A DNA stretch of 64,000 nt from Amblyomma americanum (lineage: Eukaryota; Arthropoda; Arachnida; Ixodida; Ixodidae), in contig NC_135505.1 in the NCBI RefSeq assembly GCF_052857255.1, positions 43,292,520 through 43,356,519 of the forward strand. The letters are read 5' to 3'. The position numbers and the translations under genes are program-made. Numbering within the stretch: the first letter of the stretch is position 1; the number at the start of each line of letters is the position of its first letter. Shown here in pieces: positions 22,376-34,000 of the stretch. Below the pieces are notes generated by a model, which was given only the letters and a program-made list of their open reading frames with translations, made no database searches and had not been told where the DNA came from.

Positions 22376-22502
22376 ACCGGACCCATCGCTCTGCGGGACG
22401 GCACAGCAGGCTGTCCGCGGGAGAAAAACCGACTTGTGCGGGAAGCGGCACGCGGAAAACGTCCTGCGTTGCGCGTTTTTCCCGCTAATGTGAGCGCGCC
22501 TT
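22376..22502. repeat. Duplicated right end of the TIR element
   Basis: Repeats the right end of unit C (CCGGACCCATCGCTCTGCGG through GCTAATGTGAGCGCGCC). The array thus ends in two right ends, consistent with unequal exchange or nested insertion. Confidence 0.75.
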
Positions 22503-22509
22503 TAAGCTG

Positions 22510-22983
22510 CCGAGCGCACGCCGACAGCGGCGGGCCTTGCTCTGAGGGAACAAAAGAACGACACTCTGGCTGACACAAAGAAGACATTTATTGCTACAGC
22601 AACAATAATGCCAGCGAGCAACAAAGCACGCTAAGGAATCGAGGTCGCCCGACTCACCAGCAATGTTACCAGCGAATGTTCGCCCACGCTAGGGCAGGGG
22701 ATACTCCGCGCCCGGACGGCACGAGATGCGGGAGAACGGGCCACTCCACAACTCCTCGCCCCGCTGCCTGAGAGCGGAGCGCCGCGGCCGTTACGGCCGC
22801 CCCTGACGACGTTCCGCAGCTGAAGAGCGTGGTGCTGTGGCCCGCGCGTGCGCAGCAAGCCGTCTTTGGCGCTGCCAGGCCAGCGCTTTCTTTTGTTAAG
22901 TTAACAAGAAAGAGCCAAGTGGCGCGCCCCGCATCGAGGCGATGCTGATGCTGCGGGGTGCATCCCGGGAATGCTAACAAAAG
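22510..22983 (-). repeat. LTR-like block, possibly a solo or 3' LTR
   Basis: Read on the minus strand it begins TGTTAGCATTCCCGGGATGC near 22983 and contains, 110 bp before its end, GTAGCAATAAATGTCTTC, a polyadenylation signal in the position usual for an LTR. The GC-rich middle resembles a promoter. Its end near GCTCGGCAGC abuts the TIR array. No matching second copy is in the window, so LTR status is inferred only from these signals. Confidence 0.35.
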
Positions 22984-25900
22984 GGACTGCGTTGGAGGTC
23001 CTCACATACCCCCAACCTTAAATAAACTTACGCGCCTGAAGGTACATACATGCTATGGAGGAGTCTCCTTGTCTTCATTCATTGGAGGCAGGTCTTGCAG
23101 CGGAGTTGACGCCGACAGCGTCCACGCTGACTTCCGCGGTGTTCCGAAGGTGGTGTAAAGGTCTCCGCTGGAACGACTCGCATGGCCGGTGGGCTTGGTG
23201 TCCGCAGGCTCTCGAAGAGAAAGCCGGATGCAAACTGCAATTCTCGATTCTGCAGTAGTCCCCGCGGTAACAGCAGCCTGAGGTGACGGCTGACTGGTCT
23301 CGCCACAGCTGTCCCGGATGGATGCGCCCTGCGGCGAAAAGGATACAGGCGGCAGCGAGATGATGTGCACCGGACGGCGGCTCCACCGGATCTGCAAGAT
23401 TCCCGTAGAGCTCTCAGCGTGCCTTTAACGTAGGCCACGGGAGGGGAAACGGCGACCGCAAGGTACTCGTGGCACAATGCTTAAGTCGCTAGCAAAACGT
23501 GTCGGCCGGCTGTGCAAACCCAAAATTGGAGTGAAAAAAGCTCTTCCTTGAGTTTAACGAGACTGCTCAGCTCATGCGAGGTTACAACAAAACTGGTGGG
23601 CAGCAACGTGCGCTCCCTTTCAACACCATGGTCCGGTGGTCGTGTCTCTTCTGACGTGGCGCAGGCTCCGAAACGCCTCAGGCCCAACTACCACCCTGAA
23701 AAATACCGCGAAAAAAAACAAGCACCCTAAAAGGGTTAAGTGCGCGCAGCCGCGAGGAGACATCAGCTTTCCTGAGTGTTCCTACCCCGCTCACTGCACT
23801 ACTATGCTGGTAAACTTACAGAGTGGGCCAGCTAGCTACAGAAAATCAACGAGGCATTCCTCGGAAGTAAATGACTCCGTTAGATGGGCTTCCGACTTAC
23901 CGGCTGGGCATGGCCGCGACATCGAAGGTATCGGCGGCTAACATTTGCATGCGCCGACAATGGCGGCTGGGTCTTCCCGTCCTAGCCGTATTCTTGGGCA
24001 ATGACATTCCCAAGCATTTGCTGGGGAAGGTGCCGAGAGTGCGCATCTGCTGTGCTCATTTCGCAGCCTAGAACCAGAAGTCCAGCGGCACAGCACGAAG
24101 AATCTCCGTGCGTCTGCCGTGGAAGGTGTCGAGAGCGTATGGCTGCAACCGCTCGTGACGCTGGCCGGATCCCCGAAGAGTGTCTCTCCGGTCGGCAGAG
24201 TTCCGCGTAACCTTCGAGGTGGCGCTCCAGTTGCTCGTTCCCCTTCTATGAGGGGGACTTCCCTCCTTGCCCAGCCGGTGCGGTCCTGACGCACGACGAT
24301 GGAGATGGTCGGCCGCTTCGAAACAGAGGGGGAACAGGTTTTCTACAAATGAGAAGCAAATTTACCTTTTATTTGCCAATGTTCCTAAACTGGAGCACAT
24401 GAAACATTTTTGTTTTCCTTTGAAATGCACCTTCGAAATTTTTGTGCTCGCATACGGCGTTAATATCATCGAATACATCGCAAGCATATTTTAACGACTT
24501 GTTTCAAGAGCTTTAGTTATTACTGCTAAAAAGATATAGTGTGAACCATGGAACAGCCGAGTGTTTGTGGAGCTCTTTTTGAGAAAAAATTCAAGTTAAC
24601 AAAAAAGAACAAACAGAATGTTAAATAGGTGGTGAATTCCCAAGAAAAAAGCAACGAACTAAAATCTGTCAGTCTTCCACTCCCAGTGAGTTTTATGCAA
24701 ATGTTCCTTTCTCTGAACACTGACGGTTTGGCAGAAGCGGAGTTAAAAGGCAAAGAGTATTCTTATGTTACTGCCTCCGAAATTACGCCAGCTACCGTAA
24801 ACGCTGCCCTATTCGTTCTATGAAATATGTGGACGGCCGCGTTTCGATGTAGGCGAAACGCAAAAGGCGCCCGTGTGCTGCGCAGTGTCAGAACACGTAG
24901 ATGTTCCCCAGATGGTCGGAAGTAATTTGAAGACTTCTATTACAGCACTTCGGTCACTCCCTCCTATATCCCTTCCCTGACGGCGCGGTTCGGGTGTCCA
25001 CCGAGATAAGTGAGAAAGTTACTGCGTCATTTCGTTTGCTCAAAACCAATTTTTATTTTCATGTGGCCACAGATATGTGTATGCTATCAGGCAGCGCGTT
25101 CATCGCAGTGTCCCAAGCGAATGCTAGCAATGCTGTGCGCGTTGCACCTCTCCAGGCTCTCGACCCCAGGCTGCGTGTGGCGTCAGAGAGGCGTTTAAAA
25201 GTGTTTGGGGCGTCTCCACTGCCACACGTCCCATCCAAATGAGGGCAAAGGTTGCACGAAGCACGAAGAGGTGGGGTGCATGTTGGCTGTGGTCAAGAAC
25301 CCGCGCCCTCGTTTCCCCCTTTTGCGCGCCTCCCCGAAAGATGACAAAGGCACTTGCAGAGGGTGGTCGCGTGATCACGGAGCGCAGGCACGCCTGGGTC
25401 GTCGTGGGAGGTCTGGAACATAGCTGCGGAGAAAAGGCATCGGCTGCTTATATGTTCTTATGGCTACCAGGGCTCCTAATGCGCTGAATGCGATACAGCT
25501 CGCACGGTGAGAGAGAGCGTTGAAGCGGACTAGTTTTCTGTATTATTGGCACTAAGAATAATTTTCTTAAACATTCCAGCGACTAAAAGGTTGCCTTCTA
25601 TAACAAAAAGAAGTTCGCTCTGTACAAATCATAAAAGCTGCTTCAGACGACCTACTTAAGCCTTCTGTATAAGCGAAATGCGAATGATCCAAAAATATAA
25701 AGTGGAAGAAATGAGGTTTGGGTATTTAACTGTTGCTAATTTCTTACGGTTATTTTAGAAAGGATAACTGAATTGTGAACACAAAATTTCGTCTTCGAAG
25801 CATTTTCATCTTTGAAGTGCGCTGTAGCGTTCAAAAGGTTAATAGACTGAAATGAAAATTCGAGTAAATACATGGGAATCGAATCTGTGACCCTTTGATC

Positions 25901-26020
25901 GCGAATCAGATCGGCGACCCATATGCGATCAAGGTACGCTTTCTTGACTTGGTTTAATGTAGCTCATGTGTGTCTTGTCCGACAACATCAACATCCGTAT
26001 CTGCGAAGCGATATTCAAAG
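22984..26020. other. Unassigned 3-kb stretch with a short dispersed repeat
   Basis: 22984-24300 is GC-rich with mutually overlapping open frames and no domain; it could be internal sequence of the LTR-like block to its left. 24330-24900 and 25490-26020 are AT-rich and featureless. At about 24957-25035 lies GACGGCGCGGTTCGGGTGTC then CACCGAGATAAGTGAGAAAG, resembling a segment at about 39405-39465 (AACGGCATGGTTCAGCTCTC then CACCGAGAAGTGAGACAG). I take this as a low-copy dispersed repeat of unknown type. Confidence 0.4.
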
Positions 26021-26257
26021 ATGGTTTGGTTTATGGGTTTTAGCTTCCCAAAGTGACTAAGACTAGGAGGTACGCCGTAGTGGACGGCTCCAGATAATTT
26101 CCACCACCCGGGGTTCTGTAACGTGCACTGACATAGTACAGTACACGGGCAAATAACACTTGGCCTCCATCGAAATGCTACCGCCGCGGCCTGAATCGAA
26201 CCCACGTTTTGTAGGGTCAGCAGCCAAGCGCCACAACCACTGAGCCACCGCAGCGGC
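26021..26257 (-). mobile_element. tRNA-derived SINE (tick Ruka-like)
   Basis: Minus strand head GCCGCTGCGGTGGCTCAGTG has a pol III A box (TGGCTCAGTGG), and about 45 bp on is the B box GGGTTCGATTC. The body includes GTGCACGTTACAGAACCCCG and the 3' end reads AAAACCCATAAACCAAACCA. This order matches the tRNA-derived SINE I know from ixodid ticks. No poly(A) or clear target duplication is seen; the left flank is AAAG and the right flank TGGTATGC. The copy is about 237 bp and looks complete, with scattered substitutions. Confidence 0.9.
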
Positions 26258-27348
26258 TGGTATGCAAATATGGCCACCTCACTTTTATACTTTGTAGTCA
26301 CTGCTGGGAGTCTGAATTACGAGAATTAGGCGTTGTACACCAGTGAGGAATTTCTTTGTGACCCCGGGGTCTCCTTTCAACGTCCGCTCTTGCACTCTTG
26401 CGTTAATATAAATGAAAATTGCACCCGTGTTATTGCGAAAAATCAACGCTAGCAGGTCCACATATTGCTTTGGCTATGGTTGCTATTGTTCTGGATGCTG
26501 CTGCCATGCATGACGCTGTGAGGATTGTGTTAGAACGTTTCCATGATTGTTTTATTTGCGTGAGAAATTTACTTGAGCAAAAATGAGAAACTTCTCGTGC
26601 TTCGCTTTCCGTCCCGAGGGTGCTTTTTCGTCCACACTGCACTTGTACAGTCATGGCCAAAAGCTTGTGAGATGCGGATCACCGAAACAAAATGTATTTC
26701 CTCGCTAGCCAGTCAGATCTCATTGTTTTAGCAGATGGATCACGCCTGTCTCGTCATGTTTCTGTCCATTTCATTCACATGCTCTGCCCTACCGCGCCGC
26801 AATAAATGTTTTTCCGCTAATCCTCACCCCCCAACCGTTTGTGCATGACTCATGGCTGCGGCCTCCAACATACGCGCTGAGTTCTGAGCACGAGGCACTG
26901 CCTGAGCAGCATTTCTGGCCCACCTGCAACGCCATTGATTTGGCTCGCCTGTGCTTTGAGCTTTATCCCCACTGTGGCTGTTACCAAACGTGCAGAAACG
27001 CCACATCTCGCGCCATGCAGTCATCTTAGCATTTTGTTTTGTGAATTTCATGGCGTTGCGCGGCGACCTGTTACGACATGACGCCTTGCCTTATGAAGGC
27101 AAAGTTGGCGCTAGGTGCAGGGCGTATGCGTGGAGTCGTCACGCCATCGTTCAAGCTCTGGCCTCAAAGGCATCCCCGCCGCCACTCAGTAGCGATGCAG
27201 CAAAACCTCATTTTAAGAGCTCGCGCTGCGGAAATGAGAGAGCATGTTCTAAAAACAAAGCAGTGTTCGAGATGGAGTGTGTCTGAAACAAAATACAAGA
27301 GAAAATCTTACCGCATTTAAAGCGGCTTCTCGGGGCATAACCTCACAG
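26258..27348. other. Unassigned sequence upstream of a candidate exon
   Basis: No repeat recognised. From about 26850 the sequence becomes less AT-rich, with small overlapping frames on both strands and no recognisable motif. It may be intron or 5' region of the gene containing the 27349-27467 exon. Confidence 0.35.
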
Positions 27349-27467
27349 GAGGGCTTTCGTTGCACGGGGCAGCAGTCGCCGGGGCGGCACCGACGAGGCT
27401 GCATATTCAGGACGAGGTCCAGTACGAGTCCAGCGCGGGGAGGATGGCGGCCGACTATGACAGCCAG
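27349..27467 (+). CDS. Candidate exon ending MAADYDSQ, unidentified
   Basis: An acceptor-like CATAACCTCACAG precedes 119 nt open in the frame that ends APTRLHIQDEVQYESSAGR then MAADYDSQ, immediately followed by a perfect donor CAG/GTGAGT. Either the whole segment is an internal exon, or the ATG at 27444 (context GAGGATGG) is the initiator of a first coding exon of only eight codons. The codon choice and composition look like real coding DNA. The next 20 bases run into the tail of a CR1-like element, so any intron here carries at least 12 kb of nested transposons. The protein is not recognised. Confidence 0.4.
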
Positions 27468-27483
27468 GTGAGTCTGCGCTTTG

Positions 27484-27629
27484 GATTACATTTTATTTTA
27501 TTCAATACTGCCAGCCGCCATTTGGTAGCCAAGGCAGGAGTGGAAGAAACATACATCGTTGATATAATGCGATGCAACAAAGCAAGCACACACAAAATAA
27601 AAAGCGAGCAGAGAAGCAATAACAAACGC
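27484..27629 (-). mobile_element. 3' end of a CR1-like element (piece 3 of 3)
   Basis: On the minus strand this ends CTGGCAGTATTGAATAAAAT followed by AAAATGTAA, the same type of end as the CR1-like element at 13939-17076 (TTGGCAGTATTTCTAAATAT). It continues, across the Gypsy composite, the 3' untranslated sequence at 36883-36953. The split identifies the Gypsy insertion site. Confidence 0.65.
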
Positions 27630-28669
27630 TGTGACGTTCCTTGTGTGTGCTACGAGGTTCCGCGTTCGACGGCGCGGCGTAGACGGAGCCCCCAGTGGCG
27701 GCGAAAGCACAACAGGACCCCCTTTCATGTTTCTACTGTATATTGCTGCAAGCAACTTGAGTGAGATTGCTTTCGGGCCTGCCGCCGTGGACCGCACGGA
27801 GACGACCCAGATGACAGCGGCATCATCAATTACCGAGCCATACTCGTTGAGAGTGACGACCAGAACGAAGGGGTTTAAGCCCAACCGGACCCCCTTTCCA
27901 TAGTGTCGGCACGAGTCGAACGCCGCCGCCGCCGCCGCCGCTGGGAGACGGGCGTTACCTTCCCCAATTGCCGTGGCCGTTCCAGGGCGGCCTCGTTTCG
28001 GCGGGCCTGGCCCCGTGGCAAGACGGCGGGCCTCATCAATCAACCCTCCCGAGCACATCCCAGGACAAGGGACCACTTTCCCGGCCTTTTAGTGACCTCG
28101 CGTTCCGGCCTTGAGGGGCGAGTGTCATTTGATGGAGAACGGAGGCCGGTGACCCGCGGGAACCGACAGCGGGCCAGAACGCGCCTTACCACAGCGGACG
28201 CTATGCGCTACCTCGAAGACAACCTTCTTTCCCTCGGACTCAACACGTGAGGGGGGCGAGACCATAAGTGCGGTGGGGTGTTTGTGCGCGCAAGTGAAAG
28301 CCCTAGCCACCCCCCCCCCACTCCGGCGTGGGCGTCCTCACCCTAGGGAGTGTGGGGATAAGAGGATATAAAAATCGACAAGGAGTACCGAAGAAGGCAC
28401 GCTCAGGACGACATCGTTCGCCAAGGGGGCCTTCAGCGCCGAAGCCCGACGGCGTGCAGCTTCTGCCAGCAACCGTTCGAGATCAACTCCGGAGCCCCTC
28501 CATCGTCCCCATGAAGTCGTCGGCACGTAAGCTCGGACGCCCCAGCCTCTGATGTATAATCTTAATCATGTGTAATTATTGAATATATCTGTTTGTTTAA
28601 ACTGAGCCATACGGTGTCTTTTTGCCTCTCCGTCCCGTGCGGACCTGCGCATTATGGGGGGTCATCACA
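27630..28669 (+). repeat. Gypsy LTR (5' LTR of the inverted partial copy)
   Basis: 1040 bp, from TGTGACGTTCCTTGTGTGTG to CCCCCCATAATG-complement end GGGGGGTCATCACA; terminal TGTGA/TCACA. It carries a short (CCG)n tract near 27923, and AATATATC just before the U5 part. Followed directly by the primer binding site. Confidence 0.9.
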
Positions 28670-28670
28670 C

Positions 28671-28687
28671 TGGTGTCAGAAGTGGGG
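28671..28687 (+). other. Primer binding site of the partial copy (tRNA-Leu type)
   Basis: TGGTGTCAGAAGTGGGG begins two bases after the LTR end. Its complement ends CTTCTGACACCA, which fits the 3' end of a leucine tRNA. The same site occurs in the full-length copy. Confidence 0.7.
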
Positions 28688-28876
28688 TCTCAAAAGCAAA
28701 TGTCCTCTGAATGCTGCGACATTCATGACTTCAAAATTGTAATCAAAAGGGAATCACGGGACTGATTGGGGGACTTTTACCCCGTTTGAGAGGCTTGAGG
28801 CACCCGAGGGCTTGAGTGAAAAAAAAAGTCTATATCTGAGGGAGCTCCCACTCCACAGCCGTCGCTCGGAGCAAGC

Positions 28877-29297
28877 ATGCTGGCATTAGGAAGCGTCATT
28901 CTGACGTTTACAGGAGATAAGACAGGGGTTCCAATCTGCGATTTCTTTTCAATGCTAGAAGAGATTGGGAAAATGGGGGGATGGTACGATGCTCAAATGC
29001 TGGGAATGGCGAGATGTAAGATGGCAGGAGCTGCTCATGATTTTGCGTGGCGAGACGAAAAAGTAAAATCCACAAAATCATTTGCGGAACTTAAGAAGCT
29101 CGCGTTTGAGCATTTCGACACTGAACCACGTCACGTGCGGGTACAGAGGTTCCGTGACGCCGGACAGATGGTAGGGGAGGACGTGCGAACGTTTGCGTCG
29201 CGGCTTCAGCGCCTAGCACGCGATACGTTAAGCAGGGAGGAGGAAGGGGACCAGCTAGGGAAGAAATACGCGGAGGATCTACTTAAAGAGGAAATGG
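28877..29297 (+). pseudogene. Gypsy gag, 5' part only (partial copy)
   Basis: Translates to MLALGSVILTFTGDKTGVPI, and later WRDEKVKSTKSFAELKKLAF and SRLQRLARDTLSREEEGDQL, colinear with gag of the full-length copy. It breaks off at KEEM, about 140 codons in, where the LTR of the other copy begins after CACCAG. The upstream start used by the other copy (ATGTCTATATC) reads AAGTCTATATC here, so the original initiator is lost. One frame is intact in this piece where the full-length copy has a 1-nt deletion, so the two are different source copies or have diverged since. Confidence 0.85.
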
Positions 29298-29303
29298 CAC
29301 CAG

Positions 29304-30369
29304 TGTGATGACCCCCCATAATGCGCAGGTCCACACGGGACGGAGAGGCAAAGAGACACCGTATGGCTCAGTTTAAACAAACAGATATATTCAATAATTA
29401 CACATGATTAAGATTATACATCAGAGGCGTGGGCGTCCGAGCTTACGTGCCGACGACTTCATGGGGACGATGGAGGGGCTCCGGAGTTGATCTCAAACGG
29501 TTGCTGGCAGAAGCTGCACGCCGTCAGGCTTCGGCGCTGAAGTCCCCCTTGGCGAACGATGTCGTCCTGAGCGTGCCTTCTTCGGTACTCCTTGTCGATT
29601 TTTATATCCTCTTATCCCCACACTCCCTAGGGTGAGGACGCCCACGCCGGAGTGGGGGGTGGGCCTAGGGCTTTCACTTGGGCGCTCAAATACCCCACCG
29701 CACTTATGGTCTCGCCCCCCTCACGTGTTGAGTCCGAGGGAAAGAAGGTTGTCTTCGAGGTAGCGCATAGCGTCCGCTGTGGTAAGGCGCGCTCTGGCCC
29801 GCTGTGGTAAGGCGCGCTCTGGCCCGCTGTCGGTTCCCGCGGGTCACCGGCCTCCGATCTCCATCAAATGACACTCGCCCGTAAAGGCCGGAACGCGAGG
29901 TCACTAAAAGGCCGGGAAAGTGGTCCCTTGTCCTGGTATGTGCTCGGGAGGGTTGATTGATGAGGCCCGCCGTCTTGCCACGGGGCCAGGCCCGCCGAAA
30001 CGAGGCCGCCCTGGAACGGCCACGGCAATTGGGGAAGATAACGCCCGTCTCCAAGCGGCGGCGGCGGCGGCGGCGGCGTTCGACTCGTGCCGACACTATG
30101 GAAAGGGGGTCCGGTTGGGCTTAAACCCCTTCGTTCTGGTCGTCACTCTCAACGAGTATGGCTCGGTAATTGATGATGCCGCTGTCATCTGGGTCGTCTC
30201 CGTGCGGTCCACGGCGGCAGGCCCAAAAGCAATCTCACTCAAGTTGCTTGCAGCCATATACAGTAGAAACATGAAAGGGGGTCCGGTTGTGCTTTCGCCG
30301 CCACTGGGGGCTCCGTCTACGCCGCGCCGTCGAACGCGGAACCTCGTAGCACACACAAGGAACGTCACA
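29304..30369 (-). repeat. Gypsy 3' LTR of the full-length copy
   Basis: 1066 bp, TGTGATGACC on the plus strand to ACGTCACA. It is about 30 bp longer than the other two LTRs, mostly because of a perfect 25-bp tandem duplication at 29781-29830 (GGTAAGGCGCGCTCTGGCCC plus CGCTGT-type end). Immediately outside its U5 end stand CACCAG and then antisense gag of the partial copy. Confidence 0.9.
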
Positions 30370-31036
30370 CTCGCTGACCCTCCAGAAGAATGTTCTCCGA
30401 ACATTTGAGTCCATGCAGCTTCCCTTGTCTTTCTGAATCGCCTCGCACAGTGCGTCCGACAAAACACTTTTCGCTGCACTCAACACCACTGCACAACACC
30501 ATATGCCTCCGCTGTCATAACTGGCGTCTCCAGGGGCAGCACTGATCTTCTTTTACAGATAAACATGAAACTCAGCACCCAAGCCTCTCCTTTCTAGTCC
30601 AACCTGGACGAAATAAATTTACCACAGTTACAAAGGAGCTCCCACTTCTAGCACGATCACGGCACAGACAAAGATATAGATAACGAAAGGAAGTAGGGCA
30701 GGTTCTGCATGCGCTCCGCATGCTCTCCTGTGAAGGTTTTACTTAATGACAGAAAGGTTTAACTACCAACTCCGATAACTTAACACATAAGCACATAGCA
30801 ATGTTATGAGCTGCGGCATTACACAATTCTAACCAGTTCACAACTCCGCTCTGTTTACGCCATTAGTCCGACTTAGCTTTCCGATTTCGCAGCGGATATC
30901 GGCCTTCATGAGTCATACTAAGTAAGTCTGTCACCCTTTGTCTGCTTTGGGTCTCGCGAGGGCTCGTGGCAGGAGCCTCTCCTGGCGTTATCTGCGCGGC
31001 AACCTCGCGCGCTTCTTCTTCTAGCAATGCATGAAG
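30370..31036 (-). other. 3' untranslated region of the full-length Gypsy
   Basis: Lies between the pol stop and the 3' LTR. No envelope-type frame is seen. The polypurine stretch next to the LTR on the minus strand reads CTGGAGGGTCAGCGAG, an imperfect polypurine tract. Confidence 0.6.
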
Positions 31037-34000
31037 TTAATCCGGTGGCATTCCGGCCGTCACCTCTGGCGCCTGCCGAACAAATGCAGGAGAGGGCGTT
31101 TCTTGCGAACTATCTGCGGGCTCCGCTTTACTTCTGTCCCCATCAAAATCCGCGCTTTCCCTTTCCTCATTTCGTGAATACTGAATCGGTGCCGACTTGA
31201 GGCGATTTGCGTGTATCCTTATCAAGCGCCGGTTCACGTCTCGGACTCTGAAGTTTACCGGAGAAAGCTTCTCGACAACCTCGCACGGTCCTCTCCACTT
31301 CGTCTGGAACTTACGAGCTAGCCCAATCTGCCTTTGGCAGTTTTCAATGTACACGCTGTCCCCCACATCAAACGGCGCGTCTCTAGCACTGCGATCGTGC
31401 ACCTCCTTCCTGCGCTTCGCCGCTTTCTTTAAGGCCTCCTTTGCGATGTCCCTCGCCACTTGCAATCGCGATTCTAGCTCAACCTTATAGTCGTCCAGTG
31501 AAGCGTATGGGACACGACTGGGGCCCTCTGGCACTTCACTAGGCTGGTCCGGGTCTTGGCCGTAGAGAAGAAAGAATGGCGATTCGCCCGTGCTCTCGTG
31601 TGGTGCGGAATTGTAGGCAAACATTGCATACGGGAGCCACAAGTCCCAGTCCCGCTGGTCGCGCGAAACAAAATGCGACAGGAACCCGGCCACGGTTTGG
31701 TTCAGTCGCTCCACCGCGCCGTTGCAAGCCGGATGGTACGGTGTTGTCTGCTTCTTAGCGATCTTAAGCAGCTCGCAAACTCTCCTCATTAGCTGCGACA
31801 CGAAGTTCGTTCCCCGATCTGTCAAGAGTTGCCTCGGGGGTCCATGTCGGAGCACGATCTGTTCGACAAATGCTCTTGCAACCGTGTCTGCCTTCTGATC
31901 TGGGAGTGCTACCGCTTCCGCGTATTTTGAAAGGTGATCGACAAATACTAAAATGTACTTGTTTTCGGAAGTGGTCGTGGGCAATGGGCCCATTATGTCC
32001 ATACCTGTCCGCTCGAAGGGAGCCGAAACCTCAGGGAACGGCTGAATTGGAGCTGGTCTTCGTCCCTTGGGTGTTTTTCTTTCGAGACAGGAATGACACT
32101 TCGCACAGTAGTCTCTAACATCCTGTCGCATGCCACTCCAAAAGTGCAAACGCTCCACACGCCTGCGTGTCTTCGCTACGCCAAAATGACCGGCGCATGG
32201 CGCATCGTGAAACGCGCGAAGAACCCTTTCTGTCCACGACCGAGGTATGACGACTCTCTCCCAAGCGGTTTTATCTGGTCTCCCTTTCCTGGTTGGCCTC
32301 GTGCGCCGACACAGGGTGCCGTCTTTGCCAATGAAATAACCTAGCTGTTCGGGGTGAGACGGTGCGCCCTCTAAGCTTTCGATTGTTCGCTTCAGGTCAG
32401 GATCTTTGCACTGCTGTGTGCGTAATTCGGCGGGGTCGACTACGGGGACAAACTCATCTATAGCTGCCACGGCAGCTGTGCGGCTGAGTGCATCAGCATT
32501 CAGATGTGTCTTTCCTGACTCGTGCTCAACTTCAAAGCAGTATTCCTGTAGGTGTAGATTCCATCTAGCGAGTCGCGAGCTAGGGTCCCTGACACTCATC
32601 ACCCATTTCAGGGGATGGCAGTCTGTGACTAGCTTGAATTTGCGGCCGTAAAGGTAGCATCTGAAGTGCTTTACTGCCCAGACAACGGCGAGGCACTCCC
32701 TTTCCGTAGCTCCGTACTTTTCTCTGTGGGGCTCAGCTGTCGGCTAGCAAAAGCAACGGGATGTTCTTTGCCCTCGATAACCTGAGATAGCACGGCACCA
32801 ACTGCGAACTTTGACGCATCTGTGGCCATACCGAAGGGCAAATTAAAATCCGGGTGGCGCAACAGCGGTGCACTCATTAGCTTCCTTTTCAGGGCCCCAA
32901 AAGCATCCTCCGCGTTTTCGTCCCAGCGAAAGGCGACATTTTTGGCTGTTAAGGCGGTGAGCGGCTTAGCGAGCTTGGCGAACTCCTCTATGTGCCTTCG
33001 GTAGTAACCGATCAGGCCGAGAAACTGCCGGACCTGGCGGACGCTAGTCGGGGATGGAAAATCCGAGACACACCTTAGTTTCGCAGGGTCCGGTCGCACG
33101 CCGTCAGCTGAAACAACGTGCCCGAGGTATTTCACCTCGTGTTTGAGGAATTGGCACTTAGAGGGCTTCAGCTTAAGACCCGCTCCTCTTAGTCGCACCA
33201 AAACCTGCTCAATATCGCGCAAATGGTTCTCAAAACTGTCACTGTATATGATTATGTCATCCATATACACGAAGCACAGCCTCCTCAGAAGACCTGCCAG
33301 GATAACATCAGCGGTTCTCTGCCAGACAGCAGGGCTGTTGGCCAGACTCATCGGCATTCTTTTCCATTCATAGTGCCCTGAGGGCGTGTTGAATGCCGTT
33401 TTCTCGGCATCTGCCGGATCCATTGCTATCTGCCAGAATCCCGCCGCCATGTCCACTACCGTGAAGTGTCTGGCAGAACCCAGCTGAGAAAGCGTCTCCT
33501 GTATATTGGGGATGGGGTATGGATCGATGCGAGTTACGGCATTTAGTTTGCGGTAGTCCACTACCAATCGATACGAGCCATCTGGCTTTTCCACCAATAG
33601 TGCTGGTGCTCCCCAGGGTGACTGAGTGTTCGACAATGCCGCGATCAATCAGGTCCTGCACCTGCCGCTCCATCTCCTCACGTTGGGAGTAAGGAATCCT
33701 GTACGCACGCTGGTAAACGGGCGATGAAGTGCCGGTTTCTATCCTGTGCTTTATAACGCCACAGCAGCCCAAATCCAGGTTGGACGCGGCGAATACCTCC
33801 GAGTAGTCGTTCAGCAAACCAGCCAGAGCCTCCCTCTCCCTGGATTTTACGTGAGAAAGATCGAACGACACCTTTGGAGCAGCCGAAGGACTAGCATGCT
33901 CTACAGTTGCGAGTACCGTATCGGGGGGCTCACGTATCTCTATCGCAGAGGTGAAGAAAGCCAATGTTTTGTTCTTGGGAAGGCTCAGTGGCTGCTGGCT

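Noticed and set aside
20181..22587. Numerous open frames of 60-190 codons on both strands in the TIR array
   Set aside because: They overlap one another, are repeated because the DNA is repeated, and arise from high GC content. No domain is present.
26195..26257. Possible tRNA gene from the A and B boxes
   Set aside because: The sequence continues into a known SINE-type body and tail, and the tRNA part is diverged, so it is a SINE head and not a functional tRNA gene.
30370..31036. Possible env gene between pol and 3' LTR of the full-length Gypsy
   Set aside because: No frame of suitable length, no signal peptide and no membrane segment.
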